From: Burkholderiales bacterium
Lineage (GTDB): Bacteria > Pseudomonadota > Gammaproteobacteria > Burkholderiales > Burkholderiaceae_C
DNA length: 64,000 bases
Assembly (NCBI GenBank): GCA_016702555.1
Contig: JADJDV010000006.1
Coordinates: forward strand, 372,001-436,000
Reading direction: 5' to 3'
Of this stretch, positions 50,453 through 59,443 are shown piece by piece. The notes below the pieces were generated by a model that did no database searches, was not told the origin of the DNA, and saw only the letters and a list, made by a program, of their open reading frames with translations. The position numbers were made by a program, and so were the translations under genes. Each line of letters begins with the position of its first letter. Position 1 is the stretch's first letter.

Positions 50453-51316
50453 TCAATGCTTGAACAGGCCTTCGGGCTTCCACAGCAGCACCGCCGCCAT
50501 CAGCATGTACACCAGCATGCCCGCCACCTGCGGCAGCAGCACCTTGCCGAAGGTGTCGACGAAGCCCACCAGCAGCGCCGCGATCAGCGCGCCGCGCACC
50601 GAGCCGATGCCGCCGATCACCACCACCACGAAGCACATGATCAGCACCGACGAGCCCATGCCCGGGTAGACGCTGGAGATCGGCGCCGCGATCATGCCGG
50701 CCACCGTGGCCAGCGCCACGCCGATGGCGAACACCACCGCATGGATCAGCTTGATGTTGATGCCCAGCGCCTCGGTCATGTCGCGGTTGAAGGCGCCGGC
50801 GCGGATCTTCATGCCCAGCCGGGTCTTGTTGATCAGCAGGTACAGGCCGAAGGCCAGCAGCACGCACACGCCCATCATGAACAGGCGGTAGACCGGATAG
50901 GACAGGGTGTCGGTGAGCGGCACCGAGCCGGTCAGCAGCGGCGGGATCGGCACGCCGTGCACGTCGTCGCCCCACAGCAGCGAGCGCGCTTCCTCGAAGA
51001 TGTAGATCAGGCCAAAGGTCATCAGCACCTGGTCGAGGTGGTCGCGCTGGTAGAAGTAGCGAAACAGCAGGCGCTCCAGCACCAGTCCGAACAGCACCGA
51101 CAGCGCGGTGCCGACCAGGATCGCCGCCGTGAAGCTGCCCAGCTGGCCGGCCAGCGAGAACGCCAGGTAGGCGCCCAGCATGTAGAAGCTGCCATGCGCC
51201 AGGTTGACCACGCCCATGATGCCGAAGATCAGCGTCAGGCCGGCCGCCAGCATGAACAGCAGCAGCCCGTACTGCACGCTGTTGAGTGTCTGGATCAAGA
51301 AATTGGCGAAGTCCAC
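50453..51316 (-). CDS. livH: Branched-chain amino acid-type ABC transporter permease, LivH-like (GTG start)
   Basis: A 287-residue permease with the LivH signatures FMLAAGLTLIFGIMGVVNLAHG near the N-terminus and the coupling loop TRLGMKIRAGAFNRDMTEALGIN, then SVLIMCFVVVVIGGIGSVRGA. The start codon is GTG at 51316. It lies 70 bases after the binding-protein gene and before livM. Confidence 0.94.
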   Translation of the reverse strand: MDFANFLIQTLNSVQYGLLLFMLAAGLTLIFGIMGVVNLAHGSFYMLGAYLAFSLAGQLGSFTAAILVGTALSVLFGLVLERLLFRYFYQRDHLDQVLMTFGLIYIFEEARSLLWGDDVHGVPIPPLLTGSVPLTDTLSYPVYRLFMMGVCVLLAFGLYLLINKTRLGMKIRAGAFNRDMTEALGINIKLIHAVVFAIGVALATVAGMIAAPISSVYPGMGSSVLIMCFVVVVIGGIGSVRGALIAALLVGFVDTFGKVLLPQVAGMLVYMLMAAVLLWKPEGLFKH

Positions 51317-51386
51317 GGGGGCGATGCAACTCGTTCAAGAAAAACGGCGGATCGCTCCGCCGTCGTCCGGTTCGATCCGTGACCGA

Positions 51387-52598
51387 TCAACCCATCTTGC
51401 AGCCGGCCGCAGAGTCGGCCACTGCCTTCTGCGCCACGCCGACGACCTTGTTGTCGCCCTTTTCGACCACGCGCAGGTACATGTCCTGCACCGGGTTGTG
51501 CGCTTTGCTCATGGTCCAGCGGCCGCGCGGGCTGTCGATGACGGCGGTTTCCATCGCCTTGTACATCGCCGCCTTGTTCGACATGTCGCCCTTGACGGCA
51601 TCCAGGCTGCGGATCAGCAGCTGGCCGGCATCGTAACCCTGGACCGCGTACACGTCGGGTTGCATCTTGAACTGCTGCGCGAAGGCGCTGCGGAACTGCT
51701 GGTTGCGTGGCGTGTCCAGCGAATCCGCGTAGTGAAGGGTGGACATCACGCCCTCGGCGGCAGCGCCCGTGGCTTGCAGCACGCCCTCGGTGAGAAAGCC
51801 CGAACCCCACAGCGGAATCTTGCCCTGCAGGCCGGCGGCGGCGTAGTCGCGCATGAACTTGGAGGCTGCCGAGCCGGCGAAGAAGCAGGCCACGGCATCA
51901 GGCTTCAGGCTGGCGATCTCGGTCAGCAGCGCCTGGAACTCCACGCCCGGGAAGGGCAGGCCCAGTTCCTTGACGATGGTGCCGCCGGCCTTGGTGTAGC
52001 TGTCCCGGAAGCCCTCGAACGCCTCGTCGCCGGCGGCGTACTTATGCGTGATCCACACCGCGCGTTTCAGACCCCTGTCCATCATCGGCTTGCCCAGAGC
52101 GCTGGTCGGCTGGGCGTTGGTGAAGCTGGTGCGGAACACGTTGGGCGCACACAGCCCGCGCGTGGCCGCGTGCAGGCCCGCATTGGGGATGATGCTGAGC
52201 ACGCCCGATTCGCGCGCCACGCGCTGGATGCCCATCTGCACGCCCGAGTGCACGGTGCCGATCAGCACATCGACCTTGTCGCGCTGCACCAGCTTCTGCG
52301 CGTTCTCGACGCCCTTGGACGGCTCGGACTCGTCGTCCACCTTGAACCACTCGATCTCGCGGCCGCCCAGCTTGCCACCCTTCTCGGCGATCGCCATGCG
52401 CACCGCGTTCTCGATCGCCACGCCCAACTGAGCGTAGGCGCCGGTGTAGGGCAGCATGAAGCCGACCCTCACCTTGTTGCTCTGCGCGCGCACGATCTGC
52501 GGCAGCAGCAGGCCCATGGAACTGGCGCCGACCACGGCGGCGCTGCGCGACAGCAGCAGGCGGCGGTTGAGACGGTGGACGAGAGGCTGTGAATTCAT
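51387..52598 (-). CDS. ABC transporter substrate-binding protein, LivK-like
   Basis: A periplasmic type I binding protein, 403 residues, with a twin-arginine-like signal sequence (NRRLLLSRSAAVVGASSMGLLLPQIVRAQ), so it may use the Tat system rather than Sec. The mature domain shows VRVGFMLPYTGAYAQLGVAIENAVRMAIAEKGG, DVLIGTVHSGVQMGIQRVARESGV and AAGDEAFEGFRDSYTKAGG. The ligand (branched-chain amino acid, amide, aromatic acid) cannot be told. Start 52598 (MNSQPLVHRLNRR) is chosen. It is the first gene of the operon. Confidence 0.9.
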   Translation of the reverse strand: MNSQPLVHRLNRRLLLSRSAAVVGASSMGLLLPQIVRAQSNKVRVGFMLPYTGAYAQLGVAIENAVRMAIAEKGGKLGGREIEWFKVDDESEPSKGVENAQKLVQRDKVDVLIGTVHSGVQMGIQRVARESGVLSIIPNAGLHAATRGLCAPNVFRTSFTNAQPTSALGKPMMDRGLKRAVWITHKYAAGDEAFEGFRDSYTKAGGTIVKELGLPFPGVEFQALLTEIASLKPDAVACFFAGSAASKFMRDYAAAGLQGKIPLWGSGFLTEGVLQATGAAAEGVMSTLHYADSLDTPRNQQFRSAFAQQFKMQPDVYAVQGYDAGQLLIRSLDAVKGDMSNKAAMYKAMETAVIDSPRGRWTMSKAHNPVQDMYLRVVEKGDNKVVGVAQKAVADSAAGCKMG

Positions 52599-52769
52599 GT
52601 CGGGGCTCCTGGAGCGGGGGTGATGGCGCATTGTGGTTCACGTCCCGGTGCCGGTGGCTGCCGACTTTCCCTTACTTGGGACGCTTGCCGAGGTCTTGAG
52701 AGCGTTGGCAAGGCAGGTTGAAACATGAATTAAAGTGCTTACTTTGAAGAAGTATAGGCCAAGCGCTGC

Positions 52770-52788
52770 GCAATATGATTCATATTGC
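52770..52788. promoter_or_regulatory. 19-bp palindrome GCAATATGATTCATATTGC, probable operator
   Basis: Arms GCAATATGA and TCATATTGC around a single T form a perfect dyad in an AT-rich pocket about 170 bases upstream of the substrate-binding gene and between it and the end of the flavoprotein gene. The size and symmetry fit a dimeric regulator site (GntR, LysR or TetR type). No regulator gene is adjacent. Confidence 0.6.
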
Positions 52789-52849
52789 AGCCGAATTTCC
52801 TAGGGTTTTCCAGAGCGCCGGCCCACGGCGATGCGGTCGCCGGCGCGAT

Positions 52850-53941
52850 TCAGAGCGAGAACAGCGCCGCCAACTGGCGCCGGTCGCGCCGCATCTTCCA
52901 GTTCCAGACCTCGCGACCTTCCAGGCCAAGCGGGCCCCAGACGGCAATGGCCTGGCCGTCGCCGCAGCCGACCACGCGCAGGCGCGCCGCGTCCAGGGGG
53001 GCCTTCTTGAAGTTGCCGCCGGCCAGCGCGGTGCGCAGGTTGGCCTCCAGCACCGGGCCGACCTCGGCCGGTGCCGCCGTCGGCACGATGAACACCTGGC
53101 GGTGGCTTTCGCTTTGCAGGCGCTCGTTGAGCACTGGCTGCCCCGCGTCGTCGAGCTGCAGGCCGGCCTGCAGCAGCCAGGCCGGCGGCTCGGCGCCGGG
53201 CAGCAGCAGTGGCGCATCGCACACCAGGCTGGCCCCGCTGGCGAGCTGCACGGCGCCGTCGTCGATGCCGGTGCAGCGGTCTTGCAGCACGGTGATGTTG
53301 AGCCGTTTCAGGCGCGCCAGTACGCGCCGCTGCAGCGCCGGCGGCTGATCGGCCAGCGGCAGCTGCTCGCCCGCCACCAGGCTGACGCGGCTGCCGTGCG
53401 GCGCGGCCAGCGCGTGCGCGGCGGCCATGGCCAGCTCCACCCCGGCCAGGCCGTCGCCGATGACGGCGACCTGCAGCGCGCGTTCGCGCGCCAGCGCCAG
53501 CAGTTGCGGCCACAGCTTGACGAAGCTCTCCAGCGGCCGCGTGAACAGCGCATTGCGGCGCGCGCCGGGAATCAGTGCGTCGATGTGCTCGCGGTCGACC
53601 GCCGGTTCGGTGTCGATCGACAGCACGTCATAGGACAGGGCGTCGCCGCTGGACAGCTGCACGCGCCGCGCCGCCGGGTCCAGCGCCAGCACATGCGCCG
53701 GCACGAACTGCACGCCGCTGGCTTCGACCAGCCGGTCGAGCGGGGTGCGGATGTCGTCCAGCGCGTAGTCGCCCGCCACGTAGCCGGGCAGCATGCCGGG
53801 CTCGATGTAATAGGGGTGCGGCGCGACCAGCGTGACGTTGAGATCGCCGATGCCCTGGCGCGCCAGGCCTTTCAGCACCTGCAGGTGGGCGCGGGCGGCA
53901 CCGATCAGCACCAGATGTTTCCGGGCGGGGTTCACGGTCAT
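52850..53941 (-). CDS. FAD-dependent NADH dehydrogenase-like protein, SelD-associated type
   Basis: A 363-residue pyridine-nucleotide-disulfide-type flavoprotein. The N-terminal segment KHLVLIGAARAHLQVLKGLARQ is an FAD-binding fold variant (GAARAH instead of GGGxxG), as seen in the NDH-like domain fused to or encoded beside selD in many bacteria. A second Rossmann motif lies at VAVIGDGLAGVELAMAA. The VDREHIDALIPGARR and FIVPTAAPAEVGP segments follow. There are no redox-active Cys pairs. Start 53941 (MTVNPARKHL) is chosen, as the upstream frame is antisense to ftsY. selD lies 1.4 kb away on the same strand, separated by ftsY. Confidence 0.78.
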   Translation of the reverse strand: MTVNPARKHLVLIGAARAHLQVLKGLARQGIGDLNVTLVAPHPYYIEPGMLPGYVAGDYALDDIRTPLDRLVEASGVQFVPAHVLALDPAARRVQLSSGDALSYDVLSIDTEPAVDREHIDALIPGARRNALFTRPLESFVKLWPQLLALARERALQVAVIGDGLAGVELAMAAAHALAAPHGSRVSLVAGEQLPLADQPPALQRRVLARLKRLNITVLQDRCTGIDDGAVQLASGASLVCDAPLLLPGAEPPAWLLQAGLQLDDAGQPVLNERLQSESHRQVFIVPTAAPAEVGPVLEANLRTALAGGNFKKAPLDAARLRVVGCGDGQAIAVWGPLGLEGREVWNWKMRRDRRQLAALFSL

Positions 53942-54023
53942 GCCGGGAGTGTATCGACTGGGTGCCGCCGCACGCGGGCGTTGCAAACCGTTGCAGCGAG
54001 GGCTGGGCGCGTCACTGGGCGCC

Positions 54024-55340
54024 TCACCCGACCAGCGCCTGCGCGAACTCGCGCGCCTTGAAGGTCTGCAGGTCGGCCAGCTGCTCGCCGACGCCGATGA
54101 AGTACACCGGCACCGGCCCGGCGGCACGCTCCCCGCCCCAGCGCGCGATGGCGCACAGCACGCCGCCCTTGGCGGTGCCGTCGAGCTTGGTGACGACCAG
54201 GCCGGTGAGTTGCACCGCCTCGTCGAAGGCCTTGACCTGCGCCAGCGCGTTCTGCCCGGTGTTGCCGTCGATCACCAGCAGCACCTCGTGCGGCGCCGTG
54301 ATGTCGGCCTTGGTGACGACGCGGCGAATCTTGGTCAGCTCTTCCATCAGGTGCTTTTGCGTCGGCAGTCGGCCGGCGGTGTCGACCAGCACCACGTCCT
54401 TGCGGCGCGCGCGGCCGGCGGCCACGGCGTCGAAGCTGACGGCTGAGGGGTCGGCGCCCTGCTGGCTGATGATTTCCACCGCATTGCGGTCGGCCCAGAC
54501 GGCGAGCTGCTCGCGCGCGGCGGCGCGGAAGGTGTCGGCCGCCGCCAGCAGCACGCTGGCGCCGGCGTCGGCCAGGTGCTTGGTCAGCTTGCCGATGCTG
54601 GTGGTCTTGCCGGCGCCGTTGACGCCAGCCACCATGATCACCGTGGGGTGGTAGACGCCCACCACCAGCGGCCGCTCCAGCGGCGCCAGCATGTCGGCGA
54701 TGGCGTCCTGCAGCAGCAGCTTGACCTGGGCCGGCTGGCTGGCGCGCTGGTCTTTCACGCGGCGGCGCAGGTCGGCCAGCAGGAATTCGGTCGCCGGCAC
54801 GCCGGCGTCGGCCATCAGCAGCGCCGTTTCCAGGTCTTCGTACAGCGCCTCGTCGATCTGGGTGCCGGTGAAGACGGTGGTGATGCTGCCGCCGGTGCGC
54901 TTCAGCCCGGTCTTGAGCCGGTCCATCCAGCCGGCGCGCGCGGCCTGCGCGCTGGCCGTGGTGGGCACCAGTTCGAGATCTTTTTCGGCGATGACCGGCG
55001 CCAGTTCCGCGGGGACGGCGGCGGGTGGCTCCACCGTTGGTGGTGGTGCAGGTGTCGGCGCCGCTGCGGCCGGCGTCGCCGGTGGTTCGGTGGCCGGTGC
55101 CGGCGCGCCGCCGCCAAACCAGCGCGACCTCAGGCCACCGCTGGCGGCCGGCGTGGCGGCGGGCTCATCGTGCAGGACTTCCGGCGCGCCCTCGGGCGGC
55201 GCTGCGGCCAGCGCCTGCGCTTCCAGATCGTCCGGCGCCAGCGCGGGCGCGGCGTCGAATTCGGGCAGCTCGGCGGGTGCGGCGGCCGGCGCCTCGCCGG
55301 GGGCGGCCTCGGCCTTCTTGCGGCGGAAGAAGCTGAACAT
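54024..55340 (-). CDS. ftsY: Signal recognition particle receptor FtsY
   Basis: The SRP-receptor GTPase guides ribosome-nascent chains to the membrane. The 438-residue protein has a long acidic/proline-alanine A-domain (to about 130), the N-domain (MDRLKTGLKRTGGSITTVFTG), and the G-domain with G1 GVNGAGKTTSIGKLT, the insertion-box segment AADTFRAAAREQL, G3 VDTAGRLPT, G4 TKLDGTAKGG, and the closing VYFIGVGEQLADLQTF. The start MFSFFRRKK is typical. It ends 82 bases before the flavoprotein gene and follows selD by 11 bases. Confidence 0.96.
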   Translation of the reverse strand: MFSFFRRKKAEAAPGEAPAAAPAELPEFDAAPALAPDDLEAQALAAAPPEGAPEVLHDEPAATPAASGGLRSRWFGGGAPAPATEPPATPAAAAPTPAPPPTVEPPAAVPAELAPVIAEKDLELVPTTASAQAARAGWMDRLKTGLKRTGGSITTVFTGTQIDEALYEDLETALLMADAGVPATEFLLADLRRRVKDQRASQPAQVKLLLQDAIADMLAPLERPLVVGVYHPTVIMVAGVNGAGKTTSIGKLTKHLADAGASVLLAAADTFRAAAREQLAVWADRNAVEIISQQGADPSAVSFDAVAAGRARRKDVVLVDTAGRLPTQKHLMEELTKIRRVVTKADITAPHEVLLVIDGNTGQNALAQVKAFDEAVQLTGLVVTKLDGTAKGGVLCAIARWGGERAAGPVPVYFIGVGEQLADLQTFKAREFAQALVG

Positions 55341-55351
55341 CGGCGACGATT

Positions 55352-56449
55352 CTAGGCGCCGGCCTTGGCCAGCCGCACGTCCAGCGGACGCTCGCCGGCC
55401 GGCAGCACGCGACCGACGACGGCCGCTTCGCCAAAGCCCTGCCGCTCGAACACCGACAGCACCTCGCGCAGGCTGTCCGGTGCGCAGGCCACCAGCAGGC
55501 CGCCGCTGGTCTGCGGGTCGGTCAGCAGGGCGCGCTCGGTGTCGCTGAAATCCGCGGGCAGCGCCACCTCGTGCCCGTAGGCGGCCCAGTTGCGGCCCGA
55601 GGCGCCGGTCACGATGCCGCGCGTGGCCAGTTCGCGCACGCCGGGCAGCAGCGGCACGGCGGGCCAGTCGATCTGCAGGGTGACGCCGGCGCCGCGCGCC
55701 AGCTCCAGCGCGTGGCCGGCCAGGGCGAAGCCGGTGACGTCGGTGATGGCGTGCACGCCGTCGATGGCGGCCAGCGCCGGGCCGGGCGTGTTCAGGCGCG
55801 TGGTGGCGGCCACCATCTGCGCGTAGGCCTCGGGCGAGAGCTGCTCTTTCTTCAGCGCCGCCGAGTAGATGCCCACGCCGAGCGGCTTGCCCAGCACCAG
55901 CACATCGCCCGGCCGGGCGCCGCTGTTGCGCTGCACGCGATCGGGGTGCACCAGGCCGAGCGCGACCAGGCCGTAGATCGGCTCGACCGAATCGATGGTG
56001 TGGCCGCCGGCAATCGGAATGCCGGCGGCGCGGCAGACGCTGGCGCCGCCGTCGAGGATGCGGCCGATGGTGTCCACCGACAGCACGTTGATCGGCATGC
56101 CGACCAGGGCCAGCGCCATGATCGGCGTGCCGCCCATGGCGTACACGTCGGACAGCGCGTTGGTGGCGGCGATGCGGCCGAAATCGAACGGGTCGTCGAC
56201 GATCGGCATGAAGAAGTCGGTGGTGGCGACCAGCGCCTGCTCATCGTTCAGCCGGTAGACGGCGGCGTCGTCGGCGGTCTCGATGCCGACCAGCAGCTCG
56301 GGCGGCAGCGGCATGCCGCTGGTGCCGCGCAGAATGCCCGACAGCACGCCGGGCGCGATCTTGCAGCCGCAACCGCCGCCGTGCGAAAGACTGGTCAGGC
56401 GCGGTTCCGCGCGGGTGGACGGGGTGGCCAAAGGGGGCGGAACGCTCAT
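55352..56449 (-). CDS. selD: Selenide, water dikinase
   Basis: SelD makes selenophosphate, the selenium donor for selenocysteine and selenouridine. The 365-residue product has the active-site loop SHGGGCGCKI with Cys27 in the position that is Cys or Sec in the family (here Cys), VATTDFFMPIVDDPFDFGRIAATNALSDVYAMGG, and the glycine-rich HAITDVTGFALAGHALELA. Start 56449 (MSVPPPLATPS) is chosen. It shows that the organism uses selenium. It is divergent from the M16 peptidase genes and upstream of ftsY and the SelD-associated flavoprotein. Confidence 0.95.
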   Translation of the reverse strand: MSVPPPLATPSTRAEPRLTSLSHGGGCGCKIAPGVLSGILRGTSGMPLPPELLVGIETADDAAVYRLNDEQALVATTDFFMPIVDDPFDFGRIAATNALSDVYAMGGTPIMALALVGMPINVLSVDTIGRILDGGASVCRAAGIPIAGGHTIDSVEPIYGLVALGLVHPDRVQRNSGARPGDVLVLGKPLGVGIYSAALKKEQLSPEAYAQMVAATTRLNTPGPALAAIDGVHAITDVTGFALAGHALELARGAGVTLQIDWPAVPLLPGVRELATRGIVTGASGRNWAAYGHEVALPADFSDTERALLTDPQTSGGLLVACAPDSLREVLSVFERQGFGEAAVVGRVLPAGERPLDVRLAKAGA

Positions 56450-56562
56450 GCGGCGATTGTCACCGATGGCTTTCGGCGCCGACCGGCGCCACGCGATGCG
56501 GCACACTGCGCGGATCGCCGGGCGGGAACGTTTGCCGCGCTCATCGACTCAGGTTCCAGGTC

Positions 56563-58020
56563 ATGCCCTTCACCATCCCCACTTCTCTTCGCGCCACAGG
56601 CGCGCTGCTGCTGGCGCTGTTGCTTACGGCCTGCGCGCCGCTGGGCACGGCGCTCGCCCCGACAGCCACCGCCGCCCCGGTGGCTGCGCCCACTGCGGCG
56701 GCGGCGGTGAGCCAGTTCACGCTCGACAACGGCCTCACCCTCATCGTCAAACCCGACCGGCGCGCGCCCACGGCGGTGCACATGCTGTGGCTGCGCGTCG
56801 GCTCGATGGATGAGGTGGATGGCGCCAGCGGCGTGGCCCACGTGCTGGAGCACATGATGTTCAAGGGCACCGACCAGCTGCAGCCGGGCGAGTTCTCGCG
56901 CCGCGTGGCGCAACTGGGCGGGCGCGAGAACGCCTTCACCAGCCTCGACTACACCGGCTACTACCAGCAGGTGCCCGCCAACCGCCTGGGTGAGGTGATG
57001 GCGCTGGAGGCCGACCGTTTCGCGCACAGCCGCTACAGCGACGAGGAATTCGCCAAGGAGCTGGAGGTGGTGAAGGAAGAGCGCCGCTCGCGCACCGAGG
57101 ACAACCCGCGCGCGCTGATGTTCGAGCAGCAGCGCGCCGCCACCTTCGTCGCCTCGCCCTATCGCCGCCCGGTGATCGGCTGGATGGGCGACCTGGACGC
57201 GCTGACGGCGCAGGACGCGCGCGACTTCTACCGCCGCTGGTACACCCCGGCCAACGCCGCCGTGGTGGTGGTGGGCGACGTCGATCCGCAGGCCGTGCTG
57301 GCGCTCGCCCGGCGGCACTACGGCGGGATCCCAGGTCAGGCGGTGCCGGCGCGCAAGCCGCGCCCCGAGCCGGTGCAGCCCGGCCTGCGCCGGCTTGAGG
57401 TGAAGGCGCCGGCCGAACAGGCGCTGGTGTCGCTGGCCTTCAAGGTGCCGCGCATGGAGGGCCTGGCCGCATCGCCCGGCAACGACGACGCGCTGGCCCT
57501 GACGGTGCTGGCCGCCGTGCTGGACGGCTACAGCGGCGCGCGCCTGGACCGCGCGCTGACGCAGGGGCCGGACCGCCTGGCCGATTCGGCCAGCGCCGGC
57601 AATGGCCTGCTCGGGCGCGGACCGCAGCTGTTCACGCTGAGCGGCGTGCCGGCCGCCGGCAAGACCGCCGCCCACGTCGAGGCGGCGCTGCGCGAGCAGG
57701 TGGCGCGGGTGGCGCGCGAGGGCGTGAACGAGGCCGAGTTGAACCGCGTGAAGACGCAGTGGGTGGCCAGCGAGGTCTACAAGCGCGACTCGGTGATGGG
57801 CCAGGCGCAGGAACTGGGCCACCTGTGGGTGCAGGGCCTGCCGCTGGACGCCGACGAACAACTGATCGCGCGCCTGCGTGGCGTGACGGCGACGCAGGTG
57901 CAAGGCGTGGCGCAGCGCTATTTCGGCGACGACCAGCTGACGGTGGCCACGCTGCTGCCGCAGCCGCGCGATCCGAATGCCAAGCCGCGACCGGCGCCCG
58001 CCGAGGTTGCGAGGCATTGA
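56563..58020 (+). CDS. M16 zinc metallopeptidase, lipoprotein, active-site subunit
   Basis: A 485-residue peptidase of the pitrilysin/M16B type with a lipobox LLLTAC24APLG. The inverted zinc motif H93-x-x-E96-H97 (HVLEHMMFKG) and the downstream Glu in the ELEVVKEERRSRTEDNP helix indicate an active enzyme. RRWYTPANAAVVVVGDVDP and DGYSGARLDRAL are standard M16 segments. The second M16 gene follows 50 bases later. M16B proteins often work as such heterodimers, one subunit with zinc and one without. Probably periplasmic. Confidence 0.9.
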   Translation: MPFTIPTSLRATGALLLALLLTACAPLGTALAPTATAAPVAAPTAAAAVSQFTLDNGLTLIVKPDRRAPTAVHMLWLRVGSMDEVDGASGVAHVLEHMMFKGTDQLQPGEFSRRVAQLGGRENAFTSLDYTGYYQQVPANRLGEVMALEADRFAHSRYSDEEFAKELEVVKEERRSRTEDNPRALMFEQQRAATFVASPYRRPVIGWMGDLDALTAQDARDFYRRWYTPANAAVVVVGDVDPQAVLALARRHYGGIPGQAVPARKPRPEPVQPGLRRLEVKAPAEQALVSLAFKVPRMEGLAASPGNDDALALTVLAAVLDGYSGARLDRALTQGPDRLADSASAGNGLLGRGPQLFTLSGVPAAGKTAAHVEAALREQVARVAREGVNEAELNRVKTQWVASEVYKRDSVMGQAQELGHLWVQGLPLDADEQLIARLRGVTATQVQGVAQRYFGDDQLTVATLLPQPRDPNAKPRPAPAEVARH

Positions 58021-58070
58021 GCGGTGTGTTGGCTTGCCGCCGCGGGCGAGACAGGGATTCAGGTGATCGA

Positions 58071-59414
58071 ATGACTACTTTCAAGCAATGGGCGTCCAGC
58101 GTGTTGGCGGCCGCGGCGGTCGGCCTGCTCGGTCTGCCGCCCGCGCTGGCCGCCATCCCGATCCAGCACTGGACGCAAGCGGGTGGCGCGCAGGTGTACC
58201 TCGTCGAAAGCCCGCACATTCCCATGCTCGACGTGCAGCTCGACTTCGACGCCGGCAGCCGGCGTGACCCGGCCCGTCAGGCCGGGCTGGCCAGCGTCAC
58301 CGCGCTGATGGCGGGCAAGGGCGTGGCGGCACGGGGCGGCGAGCCGGCGCTGGACGAAAACCAGCTCGGCGAGGCCTGGGCCGACCTGGGCGCGTCCTTC
58401 GGTGGCAGCGCCGGCAGCGACCGCATGAGCTTCAACCTGCGCACCCTGACCGAGCCCGACCTGCTGAAAAAATCCGTGCACCTGGCCGCGCGCGAACTGG
58501 GCGAGCCCGCCTGGCCCGAGGACGTGTGGCGGCGCGAGCGCGAACGCATCTCGGCCTCGATCCGCGAGTCGCGCACCCGCCCCGGCACGCTGGCCGGCCT
58601 GGCTTTTTCTCAGGCCGTGTACGGCGCGCATCCGTACGGCTACGAAACCACGCCCGAATCGCTGGCGCGCATCGGCGTGGCCGACCTGCGCGCACGCCAT
58701 GCCGACTTCATCCGGCCCTGCCGCGCCAAGCTCAGCCTGGTCGGCGCGGTGACGCGGGCGCAGGCCGACGCCATCGTCACGCAATTGCTGGCGCGCCTGC
58801 CGCCGAGCGCCGATTGCGCGCCGCTGCCCGCCGTGCCCGAGGTGGCGCCGCTGACGGCGCCCGTGGACGAGCGCATCGCCTTCGATTCGGCCCAGGCGCA
58901 GGTGCTGATCGGCCAGCCCGGCTACAAGCGCAGCGACCCGGACTTCTTCGCGCTGCTGGTGGGCAACCACATCCTGGGCGGCGGCGGCTTCACCTCGCGC
59001 CTGACCACGCAGGTGCGCGAGCAGCGGGGCTTGAGTTACAGCGTGTACAGCTACTTCGCGCCCGGCCTGCACGCAGGCGCGTTCACGCTGGGCCTGCAGA
59101 CGCGCCCCGACCAGGCCGCCATCGCCGTCGAGGTGGCGCGGCAGGTGCTGCGCGACTTCGTGGCGCAAGGACCGACCGAGGCCGAGTTGCAAGCCGCCAA
59201 GGACAACCTCATCGGCGGCTTTCCGCTGCGGCTGGACAGCAACCGCAAGCTGCTTGACAACGTCGCCAACATCGCCTGGAACGACTTGCCGCTGGACTAC
59301 CTGGAGCACTGGAGCGAGCGCGTCCGCGCCGTCAGCGCGGCCGAGATCAAGACCGCGTTCCAGCGCGTGCTGCAGCCGGAGCGGATGGTGACGGTGGTGC
59401 TGGGCGGGCGCTGA
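58071..59414 (+). CDS. M16 peptidase-like partner lacking the zinc motif
   Basis: A 447-residue M16-fold protein with a signal peptide (FKQWASSVLAAAAVGLLGLPPALA). At the position of HxxEH it reads GLASVTALMAGKG, so no zinc site is present. The R/Y segment EQRGLSYSVYSYFAPGLHAGAF, used for substrate carboxylate binding in M16B heterodimers, is intact. It therefore probably pairs with the active upstream subunit. Start 58071. The 1.7-kb open frame starting upstream is not the gene. Confidence 0.9.
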   Translation: MTTFKQWASSVLAAAAVGLLGLPPALAAIPIQHWTQAGGAQVYLVESPHIPMLDVQLDFDAGSRRDPARQAGLASVTALMAGKGVAARGGEPALDENQLGEAWADLGASFGGSAGSDRMSFNLRTLTEPDLLKKSVHLAARELGEPAWPEDVWRRERERISASIRESRTRPGTLAGLAFSQAVYGAHPYGYETTPESLARIGVADLRARHADFIRPCRAKLSLVGAVTRAQADAIVTQLLARLPPSADCAPLPAVPEVAPLTAPVDERIAFDSAQAQVLIGQPGYKRSDPDFFALLVGNHILGGGGFTSRLTTQVREQRGLSYSVYSYFAPGLHAGAFTLGLQTRPDQAAIAVEVARQVLRDFVAQGPTEAELQAAKDNLIGGFPLRLDSNRKLLDNVANIAWNDLPLDYLEHWSERVRAVSAAEIKTAFQRVLQPERMVTVVLGGR

Positions 59415-59443
59415 GGGCGCGCAACGGCCTGGCCCGTCTGGCG

